Shown here one piece after another: positions 1 to 12,100 of a DNA stretch of 64,000 nt. The notes under the pieces are model-generated. The model saw only the letters and a list, made by a program, of their open reading frames with translations. It ran no database searches and was not told the origin of the DNA. Numbering within the stretch: the stretch's first letter is position 1; the number at the start of each line of letters is the position of its first letter. This DNA comes from Odiellus spinosus. Its lineage: Eukaryota > Arthropoda > Arachnida > Opiliones > Phalangiidae. A program made the position numbers and the translations under genes. The stretch is from assembly GCA_963920705.1 (NCBI GenBank), contig OY987230.1, positions 21,105,320 through 21,169,319 on the forward strand, written 5' to 3'.

Positions 1-1589
1 CGTCATTTTAGAAATTTTAAATTTATTCAATTTATTCCATGATTTTAAGTTTCCATTAATAATTCCAGTTGGAATACTATTGAAAACTCAGGATGGTATG
101 AACTTTATAGCCCCCCCCCCCCCTCCTCTAAAAAAAGAATTAGTGTCAAGAAAGTAGAAGTTGGTAATGAAAAATCTTCGAAACTTGCCCAACTTGTTTG
201 CTCGCGCTAATTAGTTTTCCGATATGACGTAAGGGCCAATAGCCGCTTTTTTTTTTAAAGAGCGTAGAACCGATATAATGATCTTTCCTCGAAGAATAAA
301 CAGGAGGTCCAAAAAGGCCCCAAACTCATTCTAGTAGGGGCCATTCATCAAAGAGAATCTTGCAATACGTTAAAGAAAGCTATTGTAGTTGGAACGTCTA
401 CGGATATCTGGGGATGACTAATTTTATCACGTGATGCCAAAATGATTAAAAGTAAATAGGGTAGAGTTTTTAATTATCACACGTAGAACGCGTACGTGTA
501 CGTGTAAGGTAACTATCTCAAACTTTTCTATCTCAACCCGCGCATATACACGTATTAGTTCGATAAATTGAAGAACAAATTAGGGGTCAATTTTGGACTT
601 CAGCTTAATTTATTATATCTTTTTCGAGTGGCGAGGCATAATTTTATTATTCGACATTAATGAACGGAATGTCTACTTCCTAACGTAGTAATCAGTTTTG
701 GTCTAGAAGATTGTATTGAAAGATCGGATAAGGCCTTAAGCCGTTAATAGAATAAAAAAAATTATATTTTTGAAATTGGTTTAGGAAATATACGGATAAA
801 ATCCAAAATTATAGGATTATATAGGACACTTTAAAAAATATAGGACCACTCGCAACCCCGCTGTACTATTTTTGAAACTTAAATTGCCAATTTTACACTT
901 GTCCTTTAAAAAATGCATTTCCTAAATTGTTTCCCCTATACCGATAAGATTTTCTGAGGGCCAAACGATAAATAGGATAAGAGAAAAAAATAGTATAAGG
1001 AAACGTAAGTACGTACGTCAATCGATCAAAGATTTTGGCAAAGAAGCCCTGAAAACGATGGTGATGTAACAAAATATGATTTTCAGGCTATTTCGGCCAC
1101 CACCGAACTAATAAGTCGCGAAAAACATATTTTTGTATCTCAGCTTTCAGAGTAACCTCCATTTTTCCCTCTCCTCCTTTATATAAGATAAAATCGAGCA
1201 GTAATATATAACAATATAACCTTGGTCAAGTGTTAAGAATGTTTTCATCTCGCCAAGTCTGACCACAATATGAGAATCGAAGGTCTAACAGTAATACAAT
1301 AAAACACCCACGAAGCGAGCTTCTTGAAAACCATTTTCTTTACAAAAATATGTCTTTTTCTTGGACGGAAGTAAACCAATAATTGGCGGCCGGAAGCCGA
1401 AACAATGCTACCTATCTCACCCACTAAATATTTCTCAATACGTGAGGTTTCATTGACACTTCCGGGTTTATTAACTAATTATAACCTAGATTATTAGATT
1501 TGGAAAGTTTCGAGTCTGCGATTGCCTCCTGAAATTTGCGATATTTGTTTTTATTAAGGAATAACTGATAAAAATTAATTTATTTTTGT
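1..1589. other. Left edge, no gene recognised
   Basis: AT-rich DNA with a 13-C run at 111-123. Positions about 590-730 hold one diverged unit of the ~177-bp satellite seen in intron 8 (shared 'gaatgtctact' and 'gagtggcga' words). No coding exon or RNA gene is visible. It may be receptor intron or 3' flank. Confidence 0.4.
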
Positions 1590-1971
1590 TTAAAGATAGA
1601 ATGCAACCAAATAACCAGTGATTTTTTATCGATTCCTGATCGGTTAAATAGGCCTAATCCGCCAATAAAAAGTTTACAAAACAAATATTAAACTAGAAAT
1701 AAATTTAAAACTTACCTGGAAAATAGGCTTAGCGGAATTCGTGGAGATCCTGAATCGCCTACGTGTAAGGTCTAGCGACCAATGAGCAAAGGCCGTCGTT
1801 GATTAGAGATCTCCACGAGACCTACAATCGCGCTCGATTGGTCGCTAGACCTTAAACGCGAGGAAATCAGGATCTCCATGAATCCAGCTAAGCCTATTTT
1901 GACGGTTTTTTCTAGTTTAATATTTGTTCGTAAATCGTTTCACTAGTTGACATACTTCAGTATCCCTTTAA
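1590..1971. mobile_element. MITE family B (Kolobok/T2-like), diverged copy
   Basis: Bounded by TTAAAGATAGAATGCAACC on the left and ...TATCCCTTTAA on the right, i.e. TTAA at both ends. The interior shows the family palindrome: GTAAGGTCTAGCGACCAAT against its inverse near 1836-1855, flanked by 'ggcttagcgg' and 'gctaagcc'. The right end is degraded. Confidence 0.7.
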
Positions 1972-3858
1972 CTAAAAACGTTAATTGAAAAAGAGACCTG
2001 GTACGTTAATTTTCTATTATATTTTCAATACTACAACTAAACTGTCCATCTTCCAGTTTTTGGTTATATACTTCGTTACTTTTAGTTCTAATTATAAGTT
2101 TTCGCGCGTAAAATTTGGCGCAATTACAAGAGAGATAATGATTCGTGAAGGACGATAATTAAAAAAAAAAAATCAACTCGCATCGAAGCCTCTAATGATA
2201 CGCCGTTAATTGTCAACAGAAATGGCGCCAATTCGAGGAGTGCAAAGTCATTTATCCAAGCGCTGCCTGTCAGAATAAAAAGCACCTAGCTTCTGCTGGA
2301 AATGCAGTGGCATTCTAAAAGGGTAGCCGTCAAGTTATCAAAGACAAAATTGTCTCTTTTCATACCTAGAGTGGCCTAATTTAATTCATCATTGAGTCTT
2401 GTATAGATTTATTCTAGGAAAAGCCCTTTTTCCCCCTAGAAAAACTGGTTTTTCAGCGCGAATTTAAGCTCATACAAAGGGTGTAAATAACGTAAGTCGG
2501 CGTCCAAAAATTTCTATTAACAATGTTATATACAAGACCAAAAAAACACAGAGGAAAGTTTTGGTTCTGAATATACTTATTAAGGTTTATTAATTAATAT
2601 TAATTAATATTAACTGTAACGTAATTAATGAAATTAAAGCCTCTATGAACCTTTAGAGATATAGCTTAGGCCTCTGGTATCATCGTCACCACGGATAAGT
2701 ACTTAAATCGATGCAGAAGCTGATCTAAGTTGGCCGTGGTGAGGTGGGGCAAATAAATAAGCAGACGCCGTTATAAATAGTCGAGGAAAACGTGATTTCT
2801 AGATAAATTAGTAATTATTTTGGGGAGCAATTGTATATTATACCTTCTATAAAGTGTGACGCAGTTATATAAAGTCAAAATCTTTAAATATCTCTCTGTA
2901 AAAACTTTGAAAACGAATTTGTTTCAAATAATAAAGATAAAATTGAGTTGGATCGTGTAAGTTCAATATTTATTTGGATAATAATACTCTTAGGTCCCTT
3001 TCAAAGTACTAACTCAGTTCCAAGTTTAGAAGGGTTTGAATTCCCAGAGAAAACCAGTTTTTCATTCCCAATTTAATTTTCTTTCTAGGTTGCGTATAAC
3101 TCAAACTCTTTAAAATGTAAAAAAAAAGTAAAAAAAAAAATCAAGGCAATCGTTTTCTTGAATGAAATTCGATTTTAAAACCTAGTTTTATTTATCTTTT
3201 TATCACCTTCAAAAGTTCAAAGATTTGTCAAGCGTTTTCTAACTCAAATTGGTATTATATAGTCAATTTTACTTTCAATTGGAAGCACGTACAAAGTTAC
3301 TTTGATATAGGAATAAACTACCTATGGATCCTTGTTAAGCCTACTTCAATATTTGTTTGTAATTATTTACTAGCGAATAAGGAATATTTTCCTTAACATT
3401 TTTTATATTTGACAAATGATTATCATATTCAGAGCTTTACGGCGCTTTGTAAAGGTCAAACATAATTTATATTTATTCTGTTTATTGGCTTTTCGTTCCA
3501 AAGTCTGAATTTCTAGATTTGTAGAAACGACGTGGGTCATTTTCAAATGTTTTACATTAGAATTAGCTTGGCAATAAAAGTGTTTCGTGACTGGTTGTAA
3601 TCAACCCTAAGTAGATAGGTTAAAGCTCGAAGCCACGCTGATGGGCTTTTGGCTTTGTGGCTTTTTCCGCCCCCTATATACTAACTTAGAAAATGTTCTA
3701 ATGGCATGTCTGAAACTAATTTAGTTTTTTTGTTATTTATTTAAAAAGAGAACAAAATTACGAATTTAATTGATGTCACTCGCGACCTACGTCCTTGGTA
3801 AAGATGTTAGGTCAATCAATAAGTCATTGGGGTCATCCAAAAATGGTCAGATATACTT
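1972..3858. other. AT-rich stretch without recognised gene
   Basis: Contains an A-run near 2161 and alternating ttaatta words near 2590-2610. I see no exon, tRNA or complete mobile element. Confidence 0.4.
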
Positions 3859-3933
3859 TTAAAGGGAGGGTGAAGTGAAAAATCAACTTAACACCTAACC
3901 CTTGGTCGCTAGTCCTTATACGGGAAGTTCAGG

Positions 3934-4214
3934 CAAGAAGGATCAGATAAGGAGAGGAAAAGTGGGAACGGCGTGGCTCCTACTGCGTCAGTATAAACTC
4001 CCACTCTGGGAGAACGGGGGTAGAGATGCTTCGTGGTAAATTGTTGTCACGTGGGTAAAACGAATCCTTTATGAGACGCGCTAGCTAGCGACCACGTGAC
4101 AACAGTTTACCTCGAGAATTTCCTATCCCCCCTTTCCACCCGAGTGGGAGGTTGGCTCTTCTCTCTCTAACTCAACGCAGCCCCACTTTTCCTCTCCTTA
4201 TCTGATCCTTCTTG
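3934..4214 (+). mobile_element. MITE family C, copy 1
   Basis: 281 bp with ends CAAGAAGGATCAGATAAGGA / inverse (about 33 bp perfect or near-perfect TIR). Perfect 7-bp target duplication GTTCAGG at 3927-3933 and 4215-4221. The centre has an inverted repeat with CACGTG in each arm (GTTGTCACGTGG / CCACGTGACAAC). Confidence 0.93.
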
Positions 4215-4523
4215 GTTCAGGCATGGATGTATAAAGAACTGACGTTCATGGATATTGCACTCCGAGAAAAACGTGTCAATAGAATTCGCGATGTTCACTG
4301 GCGCCATCTAGTAACGAAGGAAGTGTGGCATTACGTCACATTTGAAAGTGGAAAACTGCAGAACGTGCAGACGACAATTTGTAAAACAGGAAATTCGTTT
4401 CACCAAAATTTCCCAAAAAGCGCCACACTTCCACCATCGATAGCGGACGAAATTATCCGAAATCGCGATCTACTGAAAATGCCTTACAGAAGGTACGAGT
4501 GCAATATCCATGAATCCAGCTAA
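4212..4523 (+). other. 103-codon open frame in captured segment, function unknown
   Basis: An open frame spanning the unique part of the chimeric element. The protein is polar and mixed (e.g. HWRHLVTKEVWHYVTFE) with no motif I recognise, no signal peptide and no membrane segment. Its start lies in the MITE C end, so the first codons are probably not native. It could be a captured exon fragment or chance. Confidence 0.2.
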
Positions 4524-4648
4524 GCCTATTTTGATGGTAAGTTTTAAATTTATTTCTAGTTTAATATTTGTTTGTAAATGTTTTTAGTGTTGTATTAGGC
4601 ATATTTAAACAACAAGGAATCGATAAAATTGTTGCATTCTCCCTTTAA

Positions 4649-6098
4649 GATAAATCATTCATTCATTTAATAGGCCTAGAACACATTAACCCTTAAAATC
4701 TTTCCTGAAACTGAGAAAAAACGTAAAATTCTAATTGTTTTATTGTTAACATATTAACGATAAAACCCACATTTTGTTCACAAATATATATAAACAGTTC
4801 TCAGAACTTTATTATATTTTTTTTTGGAGGAGGAGGAGGAGGAAAGGTATTTTTTATTCATTTGATTTAATATTATTAAAGGGATAATGAAATGATATTG
4901 AAAATTAAGAAATTGTATTTGTAACGTGTACTGATAAATTGAGACAATTTAAAAATAGCTACACGTATCCGTACACGTTACTAAAATCTCCGTTAAGTAT
5001 TGAGTTAAGTAACTTAAGATAAAAATAGTGTGCCCTAAATGGATTCTAATAATTGATTAATTAACTAGTTTTTTAATCGTTTAACCATGTTAAACGAACA
5101 ACGATTAAAAATTGAAACGCGCGCGCGTAATTTACATCACGTGATCATAGTTTGATTGATTATTATTGGTAATTAATTACCCTGATTAAAAATACCGTAA
5201 TAATCTTAATTTTTAAAGTAATATTATACTCTGTTAACAAGTTATTTTTTTAATTGATTTGGAATGTTAAAATTAACTTTAAAAATGGCGTATCATCATT
5301 TCAGCTCAAGCAACATTTCAACTGGATTCAGTAATTGAATTAATTTCTAATTTCGTGACTTTGATAATTAACCTTTGACACGTTTTGATGACGTCCAAAT
5401 CGAGTAAAAATAATTTAAGTTTCCAGAGTGTAATTTTCATTATTAGATTTTAGGTATTTGGTTTTCTTTATAACTATACATTATTAAGTTTAAAAAAAAA
5501 ACCATTAGATAGTCGACTCGTGGGAATATTTAAATTTACCCTGTACTTTAATTTTTTTTTGGTATTGTTTTGTATATTGTTTTAAAATAGAATTAACGAT
5601 GTCGTTAATTTGATTTTGAATTATTTCAAACTGCGGTAACCTCTTGCATTTCGCACTGAAGTTGCGTAAAAAGAAAGCCAAAACGAAAAGAAAGTTATCA
5701 AGATAGAGATTTGGAAAATTGATATAACAGAGGTTAAAAGTTAATTAGTATTTTTTGAAAGGAAAAAGATTACTCACACAAACTGTAGTATTGCCACAGT
5801 AATGTTTTGAGCGTTCCAACTCTTTTTTGTTGGGACAATTAAATCTTTTTTTGACCAAAGAGATGATCTTGAGTTTGTACGTTGTTAGTTAATTTGTTAT
5901 AGTTGGTAAGATAAAGAAAAAGACACGTTAGATAATAGATTTATTTAGAAAATTGGTTTTTGGAATTATTCTTAGGTTTCTGAAAATACGAAGGAGATTG
6001 GAAAATCGTACATTCTTGGAAAGGATATCTAATTTACGATTGAAATTTCCGTTTTCAATTTATATTTAGATCCATTTCAAGGATGGAATTAAGGCGTA
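4649..6098. other. Region downstream of TM7 exon, tail exon not found
   Basis: Contains a (GGA)n tract at about 4826-4846 and AT-rich DNA. I searched the minus strand for a family B cytoplasmic tail exon (starting V-x-x-x-[IL]-[RK]-[RK]) and did not find one. Confidence 0.4.
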
Positions 6099-6152
6099 TT
6101 AATTTACGAATATATTTAGAAACCCAAGATAATTTTGAAACGCAAAATATAC

Positions 6153-6194
6153 CTCCCCGTTGAAAAAGCAGAAGAGTAGAGATACGCAGAGACC
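6153..6194 (-). CDS. Dh31-R: Receptor exon 14: 42-nt TM7 exon
   Basis: 42 nt, phase 0 to phase 0, acceptor TAATATCCAG| and donor GGGGAG|GTATAT. It encodes GLCVSLLFCFFNGE (residues 488-501), the TM7 core with the family B FCFxNGE motif, and joins TSFQ of exon 13 exactly as in other calcitonin-type receptors. A 42-nt/14-residue TM7 exon is a known feature of several mammalian family B genes, where skipping yields TM7-deleted isoforms. Reading through the donor would add 17 residues and stop at 6101-6099. The following tail exon was not identified between 1 and 6152. Confidence 0.88.
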
Positions 6195-9100
6195 CTGGAT
6201 ATTACAGAGAAAAATCAAAGAGGTTTAGAATTTAATAAAAAAAAAACACAAACACAAACAAGACGATAAAACAACATCTAAAGTAGAAGTTTTAACAATG
6301 GAGACCGAGCTCAATGTATAATAATGATTAACAAACACAGCCTCGTTCATTAGCGTCCTCTAATGGCCAAAACAGTGCGGGAAAAAGTAGGAACTCACAA
6401 AACCACGTGCGGATATGTTATCAGAAGTAGATGAAACCCTCCTTTGAAGTCTACTACTCTAATGTTCCATATAGCGCGCCTCTCTGTATGGGTAAAATTC
6501 ACAATTTTACGAGATCGGAGGGGTCCTACTTCATACCCCCCTGTCTACGGAAAATTGGAAATTCTCTCTCTCCACAAACGACGACGTTTTTTTGACGAAC
6601 TCCAAGGTTGCTAGAGATATTCGCTCGACGAACTCCCACTCCGAAAATATCTACCGTTAGGAGGCGTACGAATCGCGATTTTTGAAACTAACCCATACAG
6701 AGAGGGGTAGACAAGACCCGGGAGTAATAGACTTCAAAGGAGGGTTTCATCGGCTTCTGCTGCTATGGATAAATAATACGCAGACACGCACGTAACTACT
6801 TTTGTCACTGTTTGCCGTTAGAGGACGCTTATGAAGGCCAAGTTTTGTTATTAATTTTCATTTAAAATTATAGGTGTCCATTGTTATTATCTAAATTAAC
6901 AAACACTAACTTATCATGCGCCACATTAGCAACAAAAAGAGACATCAATCAGCAAATGAGAAAAGAGACACATCGAGACACTTCAAAAGTTCAGATAACC
7001 TTAATTAACCCTCAAACCCGAGCTACAAAATAAGCCCATCAAATATTTGATGACTATATGAAGGGATAAATGATGAAACTCATTCTAGTCGTTGTTTTTT
7101 TCGAACTAATGACGTAACTTAGAAAGTTCCATATGGATTTTGATATTTTTAACTTAATATTTGTTTGTTTTACAATCAATTTAAAGCCTCTATTTTAAAG
7201 ATAAGTAATTAATAGATAAACCATAAGTTGGACTTCATTCTCCCTTCAACTAGAAAATAAGAAGAAGCAACTAAGCGTGTCAAAATTAGGCTTAGCGAAG
7301 AACTAAACCAAAAAAAAAAAAAAACTATCGTGGTTTTTATAGAAAGTTTCCTAAATAAACGGTTGAGAACTTTTACTGCAGAAAATAAATCCGTTGGGCC
7401 AACAACGAAGCTAATTAGATGTCTCGGGTAACTAGAGATCAGCTTCTAACAAGATGGTTAAACCCGTATTAATAGCTAAACCTACTACTCTTGCAAACGC
7501 CTTACGTTCACAAGTACTTGTACAGATTCTCGTATAAGAGGGTATGTTTCATTTAACCTAAAAGGTCAGCTGCCAAGATGTCAGGGCTAAGCCAATTCTA
7601 GAAAGAACGGCTCTTTTCTAGCCTTTATTCAGAGATTAAATATAATTTCATTTCTCTAAAAAAAATCGCCCATTAACCAATCAGATTCCTTCACTTTGCC
7701 ATTGAAATACCATTCAATATTTCGAATACCAACAATATCAAAGGTTCAGTTAATTTACAATGGTTTCATACCTTAAGAAATAAGAAAAATAATATATAAA
7801 TATTTTTTTTTTCTTTTTCAAAAGGCGCTGATATATAAAATAAATGAAGTCCATGGATTAAAGTTAAGAGTCTCGAGGGTGAGCGAGAAGGAATATCTAT
7901 ATATAGGCTCTTTTTCTTAGAAGTCAAGATGAAAGAAATGATAATGTAGGGTTTTTTCGCGATTACCTACATGTATATACATCACGTCGCTCAGATTACC
8001 TAACCTTCTTATCCGATATATTTTCCACTCACGTAAGTATTTTAGGACCAGACCCCAAAATAATCCTACTTTAAATTAATCGAAAAAGGCGAGGCTTTAA
8101 CGCCAGGGTTAAATGATGATCCCACCCTGAGATTTCGGTAAAAGAAGAATACCATAAGTTGACTTATTTTTAAAAGGGTTTATCTCCAGAAATTACTAAA
8201 AAAATCCTTTCCATAAGTATATGAGAATTACTAAAGCTACGGTCACACTGACATTTATTAATCGATTTGAAACGGTAAAATTAAATCGATATTTAAATTG
8301 CCAGGAATCGTTTTAAGCGTCTTGTGTTCACGTATTATCTATAGAAATCGATTAATCGTAGCTTCATCTATCGGTTGTTGAAAACGAATCGGTATGAAAC
8401 TGGTTCCCGAAGCAGTTTCGAGAAATCGATTCAAATCGATTGGAGAAAAGACCGTTTCCCGTTCACACGACACGGTTTAAATCGATTCTAAGGCCTGAAT
8501 CTTTAAACATAAATGTGTTTCTGAGGTACAAATCTAGTTACATTAAAATTAAATATTTGGTTAAACCGAATTTAAAACCTTTTTGCAATAAAGTTTCTGA
8601 GTTTGACTTGGATGACTTGGCATCAGGCGCGAGAAATTCTTGTTGGAATCCTCCCATCTAATCTAGCTTAAAGTTCGAGTTCCATGTACCTTGGCAGCAG
8701 CTGCGAGGCTATACGCTACACGATATCTCTTCGATTTGTTTTATTGTAGAGATAGAGGGGAACGTAACTTCGCGTACGCTGCCAAATCGAGGTGAAAGAT
8801 ATATATATTTTTTTTGGACTGGAAAGTGGAAAATTGAGAAGCGACGTTGAGGGAATTCCCAGGGAAGTACTATTATTAATGCCCCCTAACATTCACTCGG
8901 CGATCTTCACACACATACATCTTTTTCCAACTCAATAAATACCCTATCAAGATGACGACCAATCGAAAACTGAGATCACTGGCCCAAGAAAACAGATTTT
9001 AGAGCTCGCGTAATATCATGAGATAACATTCCCTATATATAAACAGTTCAGTCCAGGTTTTCTCCTATTTTCTCCCTCAAAAACTAGGTATTTTGCACGA

Positions 9101-12100
9101 AATCTTAAAATTAATCATATTTAGAAAAAAAAATGGAGTAAGCACTATTCATTAGTGTATTTTGGGTTTCAATTACCAAATCTATCAAATTGTAATATTC
9201 AGTACAAAAATTACAGTTAAATTGACCTAATTTTTTCCAGAGACAGTGATGGTTAAAGGCACAGTATCACATAAAAATTAATAAGTTATTATATATATAT
9301 ATATTTATAGAGTGGAATTCAGTGCTAAAAATATTCTAAATTGTACTTCAACCCTAAAAAGTATGGTGTAATTAGACCATTAATACTTTATCTATGGTAA
9401 TTCGCAGCCAAAAATTCCACTAATTCATTTTGATGACGTCATAGCATGGTTATTCGTCAAATATCAAAACTGGTTAAGATTTTCGTATAATTTTCTAGTT
9501 AATTACAGCTATGGCTGTAATTAAAATGTTATATTCATTATCCAGCGTTTGAAAATGAAACTAAGCTTCAGTTTTGACTGAAAAGATTCAGAATGCATTT
9601 TTCAATCCGGGCTATTTTTGATCAAATTACAAGATTTTTTCCTCATTAAATAAGCCCATTTCTTTCGATATTGAAATTGAAAGTAAAACCGACGTCACGC
9701 GTATGTAAAAACAGACACGCGAATCTTTTTCAATTTCTAAAGGTTAAATTCTACTTTAAAGGGAGAATGCAACCTAATAACAAGTGATTTTTTTATCGAT
9801 TCCTTATTGTTTAAATAGGTCTAATCCACTACTGAAAATATATACAAACAAATATTAAACTAGAAATAAATTTAAAACTTACCCTGAAAATAGGCTTAGT
9901 GGGATTCATGGAGCTCCTGTTTTCCTCGCGTGTAAGGTCTAGCGACCAATCGCGCGCGACGTAAGTCTCGTGGAGATCTCGCGTGAACGACGGGCCTTTG
10001 CTCATTGGTCGCTAGACCTTACACGGACGCGATTCAGGATCTCCATCAATCCCGCTAAGCCTATTTTCTGGGTAAGTTTTAAATTTATTTCTAGTTAAAT
10101 ATTTGTATTGTAAACTTTTTATCGATGGATTAGGCCTATTTAAACGATAAGGAATCGATAAAAAATCACTTGTAATTAGGTTGCATTCTCCCTTTAAGTG
10201 TCTCTCACGACCAGATATCGTGACACTACCTCTTAGAGTAAAAAAAAAAAAAAAATGGTATCCGAAAATGTCAAAAGCAATAAGATCCTGAGAATAGAGA
10301 TATTAGAAACTCCGAGACCGATTTACTAACCCACAAATATCATCTTTCAGAGAATATTCTACAAAAAAATCCCCGGGTTCGCCTTTTTAAGCTTTTTTTT
10401 TTTAAGCCATCAGGATATTTTTTTTTTTATATTTGAGGTGACATATTTTAGCTCTTTGCGGCCGAATCTTAGTACTGACTGAGCTATTAATATTACCAGG
10501 GTTATTCCCTTATTTTCCCGCTTTTTAAATCCAACACACAAAAAAATATATTTCTTTAGCTGTCACTAGGGAAAAGTTATTTAACAAATATATCAGATTT
10601 CAGATTTGTCACATTCCCAAAAACTATTTCCACTTTGTAGCTTAGAAAGGTATAAAAAACGCGTAGAAAAACCACGTTCCCTCTATAATAAATACGTCCA
10701 TTTCAAGAATGTAACGTCCAACTTTCTCTTTTCTACTTTCCTTTCATCTGAATCAGTTTTAAAGTTCTATATAGTAAATTTAAACTACGCCTTCTTTCAT
10801 ATTTTTGGTTTTTTTAAGGAGAAAACTCACGAATCTTCGCTACATTAAATATAAATTAGGTAGAACTTCACGAGATCTTCAAAATAAGACCGAAATGGTC
10901 AAAATCGGTCAATAAATAAGAGATAAAATTAATTATTTTTAAAATTATTTAAAAATTCGAATTATATAACAAGCTAATTCTAATTAACGACTTAAAAATA
11001 GGTCAAACAATAAGTTATTATTTTCTAAAATTAATTCAACGCCAGGTTTTCTTGTTCATTTTTATCTATAATGATGGGTTTGATTGTTAATATTACTATA
11101 TTAACTTCCGGTTTAAGACGTAAGTAATGAACTAATAATTTCGGATGAATTTCGTCATCGTAAATTCGTTATTTATGGACGAATTACCTTTACTCAAAAA
11201 AGTGGATTTATACGAGACTTGACCTTTAAGGATAGAGTCCATAGAAAGGACTGAATTCCTATTCTGATACTGCCAAGTCCCCCGGTTTTATAAATGTAAA
11301 TTTCGGGACTCTCGGGCCTATATAGCTTCGAGGAAAAAAACGGGTAAACTTCTTTTTTATTTTATTTACGTTTCGTTGGATGCTTGGCGACATATTTTGA
11401 TATTCCGAAAAGATGTTCTTTTCGAGTTGAACTGAAGAGAGAGAGAGAGAGAGAGAAAGATGGAGACAGAACGCGCAATTTTACCCTAGAGACTATTTCT
11501 CTTTTCTTATATACAAGACGCTGGAGTTTCCTTAAATATGGCAAAGACAGGAGTTCACGACTGCCGATGATAAACTGGTTAAAGGGACACGCTAGTACGC
11601 GTCCCAAATACACATTAAGCAAAAACCTTTTACACACACGTGACACGCGACCATATACAAAGGAAATTTATGCAAATCAAGGCACGTTTCACGGGGGTTA
11701 AGTTAAAAGCTTGTTCGAGAAAAGCGGAAATGAAAAATTCCCTTTTAAGATGATTTTTCATTGTCATTTATTTTTAAATATTTTACTGTATTATATTGCC
11801 TTCAAAACTACTTTTCATGTTATTTCTTATATAAAATGATTTTGCGGTGTGGCTTTCACTTTAAAAATGGATTTTAACCCGTGTTTGTTCTTTAAATGAC
11901 TACAAGCTCGTCATACTCCCTTTAGGATGCCTGAAACCTTGTTCTACCCCTTTTCCGATGACCACAAGCTCGTCATATTATCTTTAAGATGACTCTAAGC
12001 ATGTCATTTTATCTTAAAATGACACTAAGCTCGTTATATTATCTTTAAGATGACTAAGTTCGTCATATTATCTTTAGGATGACTCTAAGCTCGTCATTTT

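Larger units (their letters stand above)
3859..4648. mobile_element. Chimeric TTAA-flanked element with nested MITE C
   Basis: Left end TTAAAGGGAGGGTGAAG, right end GTTGCATTCTCCCTTTAA, both with TTAA. The right ~140 bp is family B, while the left end resembles another TTAAAGGGAGGGTGAAG element start at about 16762. A family C MITE is inserted at 3934-4214. Positions 4222-4508 are unlike any other B copy here and could be captured DNA. Confidence 0.6.

Noticed and set aside
11362..11701. Overlapping sense and antisense frames of 94 and 105 codons
   Set aside because: They contain a (GA)n microsatellite translated as Arg-Glu or Ser-Leu repeats and lie in receptor intron 13.
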